From NCBI GenBank assembly GCA_009602725.1, contig WELB01000001.1, forward strand, positions 615,955 through 679,954: a stretch of DNA of 64,000 bases, in the 5' to 3' direction. The position numbers and the translations under genes were made by a program. This document shows positions 60,446 to 64,000 of this stretch, one piece after another. This DNA comes from Spirogloea muscicola. Its lineage: Eukaryota; Streptophyta; Zygnematophyceae; Spirogloeales; Spirogloeaceae. The notes under the pieces were generated by a model. The model was given only the letters and a program-made list of their open reading frames with translations. It made no database searches and was not told where the DNA came from. The number at the start of each line of letters is the position of its first letter. Position 1 is the first letter of the stretch.

Positions 60446-60489
60446 TTGGAAGAGCTGTTTCTCTGGAAGAGGAGCCGCTTCTTGCTTAG

Positions 60490-61492
60490 CCAACTAGAAG
60501 AAAGTGCTCGCCCATTGAGGATAGGGGCTGAAAAAGCCAGCCCAAAAAAGAAGGAACAAAGTACGAGAAGGAAGAAAATTTCGTGTATTTGAAACAAACA
60601 TAGGCCAATGGCCAAGTACGAAGGCAAGCAAGCACATCTAAATATCTACATAACCTACAGCAGGTTGACCCGCTCAAAATCCACGGGTCAAAACATAAAG
60701 GTCGCTAACCGATGCATGAATACTAGATGTTAGGTACGAAGCCCTTCTGTCACCAACTAGAGCTCGCCCAGCTTTCTGATGCAAGGCATTAGCCTGAGCT
60801 CGCTGCAAACAGGCCGAAACTCGACGTCGCAAGAACGACAAATATGCAGCTGGCAAGCCCATTTCAGCCGGAAACACATCTGCACGTCGTGTGTAGCCTA
60901 GATTGGCAATGATTTGGAGGAGGGTGTGAAATCGAGGACCCAGACAGCCATAGATGTCGATTGCCGCTGGCAGGAGCTGGTCGCATCGAGGGTAGTCGGA
61001 GTAGTGCTGCATCTTCCTTTGTTCTGCACTGCCCACTGCGTGACCAGCGATGTGTGTTGACGCTGGACCTTTATACGCCTCAGTGACAACCACGTCGACC
61101 AGGGCCCGTGGTCCTCCACCAGGTTGTACGCCCACAATGTCGAGTGTGCGGCGATGATGACGTCCCTGTGCGTCCGTGGTGATGGGCATGATGTTGTTGA
61201 CTTCCACGACCGCACGGTAGCCGGCGTCGCGCATCAAGCCCGCGAGGGCATCGCGAAGGAGGTTGTGGATGCCCACCACTTCTGGTCCAGTGGAACATCT
61301 CAGCATGTGAGTGGCGAGCTCAGCACCCTCTGCACGGAAGCCACACTCGCACTGGCGCACCCCAATCAGGCAGTTGAGTGGGAGGCCGAGGAAGATTTGA
61401 AGTGACGTCCGAAAGGCCTCGGAGCTGATGCTGAAGGCGTTGGCGACGGCGTGAGAGGTGATCCAATCCGTGGCACCAGGTGTGGCTAGAGA
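60490..61492 (-). pseudogene. Best-preserved LINE ORF C-terminus with zinc-knuckle and nuclease-like motifs, plus 3' tail
   Basis: An uninterrupted minus-strand frame ends at the stop near 60674. It carries GLPLNCLIG, then a C-C-H-C cluster (QCECGF, then THMLRC), HNLLRDALAGLMRDAGYRAV, RRTLDIVGVQPGGGPRALVD, VVVTEAYKG, MGLPAAYLSFLRRRVSACL and YVLTRGF. The pattern C-C-H-C followed by LDIV and LVDVVVTEAYK resembles a PD-(D/E)XK-type endonuclease placed after a zinc knuckle, as in early-branching LINEs. No reverse transcriptase is present, so the copy is 5'-truncated. The frame continues upstream to 61567, but that part is the neighbouring tail read by chance. The tail downstream (60580-60670) and a stem-loop near 60523-60545 follow. 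Confidence 0.82.
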
Positions 61493-61790
61493 AGTAAGTA
61501 AGAGAAGGGGGCCAGGTGAAGCGCTAAGAAAACAAGCACACAAAGAAACAAAGCAGCGACGAATCACTCAGTAATCCCTGCTAAGCAGCCGCAGATCAAA
61601 GATCCTGGAAGTGAGGCTCCTGGAAGTGAGTCCCCTGGCCAGAGCCAGAGGCAGCAGCGAGGGCTCTGCCGGCACAAAGGTGCAGCGCGCGGGCCATAGA
61701 CCTCTGCAGCGAGACGGCCACGCTCATACGATACACTTGCGCCAGCGACCCGGCTGCAGGGAAGTCTACCAGCTCCTAGGGGCGAGGTTG
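61493..61790 (-). mobile_element. LINE ORF end and tail, SRGY subfamily
   Basis: On the minus strand this encodes AGSLAQVYRMSVAVSLQRSM and RALHLCAGRALAAASGSGQG, then DLRLLSRDY-stop near 61572. It is followed by the tail with TTCTTAGCGCTTCACCTGG. It is the coding source type of the insertion at 4499-4726 and relative of 28916-29146. The next LINE copy (60490-61492) is inserted in its tail. Confidence 0.8.
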
Positions 61791-61839
61791 AGGAAGGCAG
61801 GGAAGTACACAAACAACAGCTCTTCCAATATAAGAGAAA

Positions 61840-62100
61840 GTGCGCGGAGCGCATTAAATGAAAGGGATGCAAATTCAAGACACCACATAATTCAGGCAAA
61901 ATCTTGTGCAAAATAAACAAGGCTACATGAAACGGATTCCTATGCTAAGGTATTTAAGTTGGAGAGCCGGAGCGCCGCCACGGAAGCCGGTGGCCTGACT
62001 TCGAGCGCGCCTGCACGCTGATGAATAGCCAGTGCTTGCGAGTGCTGCAAAGTAAGCGAATGCCAATGTAAGGCAGTGGCTATGAAAGGCCAGCCCAAAG
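61840..62100 (-). repeat. Dispersed repeat, copy A
   Basis: It shares AATTCAAGxCAxCACAT, AxAATAAACAAGGCTACAT, CCTATGCTAAGGT, GGAGAGCCGGAGCGCCGCC and GCACGCTGATGxAxAGCCAG with copy B at 62865-63150 in the same orientation, and ends in a stem-loop module near 62075-62096 (-). It is probably the 3' part of a further LINE subfamily on the minus strand. Confidence 0.75.
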
Positions 62101-62469
62101 GAATGTACAGTTGTTGCGAGGGCCGGTTTGAACATGTGGGAATGGTGGTGGCCACGTGGCGGCAGCTGACGTCCAGGGGCGGCCGCACTGGGAGGTTGGG
62201 CATAGCCGATATGCGCGCGCGGCCTGGGTGGCTGTAGCCAGGTGCCCGCGCAATCATTAGCCCACTGATCCGGTGACAGTCGGCGCGGTCCGAGACAGAG
62301 TGACCCCATGACTTGCTCAACTGCGATAGGCGGGGCTCTGGTGTAAACGGTGGAGATCCCCCAGCGGGTGCGAGCCGACGGCGTCGGGCAACGGCGGTGC
62401 GGTCATCAAATTGTAAATTGGATGATCACTTATATTGGACGTGGTAAGTGTTTCATCGATTTCTGGCCC

Positions 62470-62735
62470 CTTCGGACCTTATCACTTCTTTTCGGGCTTG
62501 CTTTTAACAGCCCTCGTGCCCTTTGGACGAGCTCACTTCTTCTGATTCATAAATGTGGGCTGGCTTTTCACTGCCCTCGCCCCCTTAGAAGGGAGAAAGA
62601 CTCTTCCGGCTTGGCCTTCCTTTCATTGCATGCCCACCGAACGGCTTCTCATTTTGCTGCTTCTTCCCTTTCGTCCTGCCTGCTTCTTCCCTTTCTTCGT
62701 TCCTATGTGAGCTGGCTTTCACAGCCATCTTCTTC
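62470..62735 (+). mobile_element. LINE stem-loop modules in a row
   Basis: Modules at about 62494-62512 (GGGCTTGCTTTTAACAGCCC), 62557-62576 (GGGCTGGCTTTTCACTGCCC) and 62708-62727 (GAGCTGGCTTTCACAGCC) each follow the wording TTCGGACCTTATCACTTCTTT or similar and precede TCGCCCCCTTxGAAG. Confidence 0.7.
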
Positions 62736-62864
62736 CTCTGTGGATTTAGGCTCTCTCTCGTGGATGAGCTTATTTCTTACTTCTTCTTCTTATCACCGAG
62801 CGAGCGCCACCGGATAGAGTGCCGGCGCCCGACCATCAAGTACAAAGGGGTGAAGGCGCGCGGA

Positions 62865-63470
62865 GCGCATGAAAGAAAAGGGAGGCCAATTCAAGCCAAC
62901 ACATTGTTCAGGCAGAATCTAGTGCAGGATAAACAAGGCTACATATATCGGAGCCCTATGCTAAGGTGCCTAAGGTAACAGGGTGACATTAGTGCCCACG
63001 GGTGAGCACATGCGAATCCGACAAGCTAAGTTGGGGAGCCGGAGCGCCGCCCACGGAAGCCGCTGGCCTGACTTAGAAGACATTGCGAAGAACCTGCGCT
63101 TATCAGGGCTCGCCCTGCACGCTGATGGAGAGCCAGAGCTTGCGACAAAGGCAGCGGAGGCACCCGGAGCACGCGCCCGTCACTTGGGCGGCGGTGGCCA
63201 TGGAGTTTGTAGGGAAGTGGCACTCCCAATGCGGGCAAAGGGCTGGGAAAAGCCAGCCCGAAAAAGTATTGACCAAGGTTCGAAGGGGCCAAAAACGCTA
63301 AGCAGCTACGAGAAGAGTGAAGGCGCGCGGGGCGCATGACGTGCAGGCAGAGAAGGGCCTGTAGGGGGGATGGCCTGAGTGGCCACGTACAGAGGCAAGC
63401 ACATAAGTTGGCGGTGACGGTGGTGGGTGGCGGACGGAGGTAAGAGAAAAGCTCCCGCAATACAAGGATC
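62865..63470 (-). repeat. Dispersed repeat, copy B, with LINE tails
   Basis: It matches copy A at 61840-62100 with an extra segment of about 60 bp in the middle (62975-63035). It continues on the minus strand into a stem-loop module near 63240-63262 (GGGCTGGCTTTTCCCAGCCC) and a tail with TGTGCTTGCCTCTGTACGTGG and CCACTCAGGCCATC near 63375-63405. Confidence 0.75.
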
Positions 63471-63539
63471 TGAGGCTACTCACTCGTACCTACTGAGTGA
63501 TCCATCCTCCCCCTGTACTGACATAGCATCCGGCCCCTT

Positions 63540-63660
63540 TGTAGCTGCTATTCGCTTGTAGGCCCCTCGGAACCTTTGTCAATTCGTTATGGGCTGGCTT
63601 TTCGCAGCCCTTGCCCCCATTGGGAGTGCCACTTCTTTCGTTCTAATACAAGGCAACGGC
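63540..63660 (+). mobile_element. LINE 3' tail
   Basis: CCTCGGAACCTTTGTCAATTCG precedes GGGCTGGCTTTTCGCAGCCC at 63591-63610 and TTGCCCCCATTGGGAG, the standard module order. Confidence 0.8.
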
Positions 63661-64000
63661 TGCCGAAAGGATGGAACGTGCAAGGTCTGAGAAGGCCGGA
63701 AGGGCGCCAAGAGACGATGGGCTCGGTGCACAGGGAATGCCACTTCAGCCAAACGCGCTGGCCAGGCAAAAGCCGGTGCCTGGTGCAAACAGCGGGGCCA
63801 CGGCGCCAAGCAGAGAGGCGTGGGGCCGGGGGCCCCGACGGCGCCGGGCGGCGGGCGGTGCGCCCATGCACCGAAATTTCGAAGCGGCCCCCCGCGGCCG
63901 CGGCGAGCCTTCATGAGGGCCATCACCCTCCCGCGGCCGGCGCCATTCACTCCCCGCCCCCGCCCCCCGCCCCCGCGCCGCGCCAGCCGCGCCCGCCGCG
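63661..64000. other. GC-rich end of the window, no gene recognised
   Basis: Composition rises to almost pure GC at the right edge (CCCCGCCCCCGCCCC-type). Open frames are low-complexity on both strands. It may be the 5' island of a gene beyond the window. Confidence 0.4.

Noticed and set aside
60674-61567. One intact host gene of 297 codons
   Set aside because: The protein is the end of a LINE ORF also found at 11858-12440 and 57940-58353, and its first 25 codons are a neighbouring LINE tail read by chance.
1-64000. CRISPR arrays, operons, prophage or toxin-antitoxin systems
   Set aside because: The window is intron-rich eukaryotic DNA; no regularly spaced short repeats or bacterial gene order were seen.
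1-64000. tRNA or rRNA genes
   Set aside because: I looked for GGTTCGA-type T-arms with matching acceptor stems and for rRNA-like conserved stretches by eye and found none that held up; a tRNAscan-SE run would be decisive.

Overview
This is nuclear DNA of a green alga. A chlorophyte of trebouxiophyte type fits best, but this is inferred without any database search. The evidence is the set of plant-lineage proteins in intron-rich genes: an SBP-box transcription factor, a RAY1-type GT77 glycosyltransferase, a CGFS glutaredoxin of the GRXS15 type, a plant-type golgin and an EDR2-like PH-START-DUF1336 protein. TTTAGGG-type motifs and GC-rich 5' ends also fit. There are no operons. Introns are mostly 100-400 bp with GT-AG ends, and I could rebuild seven genes exon by exon with consistent reading phase throughout; the EDR2-like gene is only partly resolved.

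Layout. 430-2589 (+) is an SDS22-like protein phosphatase-1 regulator. 4056-4745 is a pogo/Tc1-like MITE carrying a nested retrotransposon tail. 5246-10447 (+) is a two-domain GT77 arabinosyltransferase-like gene. 11858-18000 is repeat-rich and GC-rich DNA with an assembly gap at 17120-17548. 18986-23161 (+) is an SBP-box transcription factor, convergent with a secreted GH5 beta-mannanase at 24963-27954 (-). 28700-29146 is again retrotransposon tail. 30164-34164 (+) is a secreted CotA/bilirubin-oxidase-like multicopper oxidase, convergent with the EDR2-like gene at 35519-43309 (-). 43735-45500 is nested LINE and MITE sequence. 46219-47382 (-) is a plastid-predicted membrane protein, divergent from a golgin at 48319-54585 (+). 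That golgin converges with a mitochondrial monothiol glutaredoxin at 55354-56952 (-). From about 57560 to the end there is almost only retrotransposon debris.

Two themes stand out. First, several products act in the secretory pathway or cell wall: the Golgi glycosyltransferase, the golgin, the secreted mannanase and the secreted oxidase. Second, one non-LTR retrotransposon superfamily has seeded the window with well over a dozen 3' fragments. These share an ORF ending in (L)TRGY-stop, a conserved 3' tail and a small stem-loop with a GGGCTGG/CCAGCCC stem. One copy with an 8-bp target-site duplication shows where the element ends, which makes the stem-loop a good candidate for the structure recognised by its reverse transcriptase.
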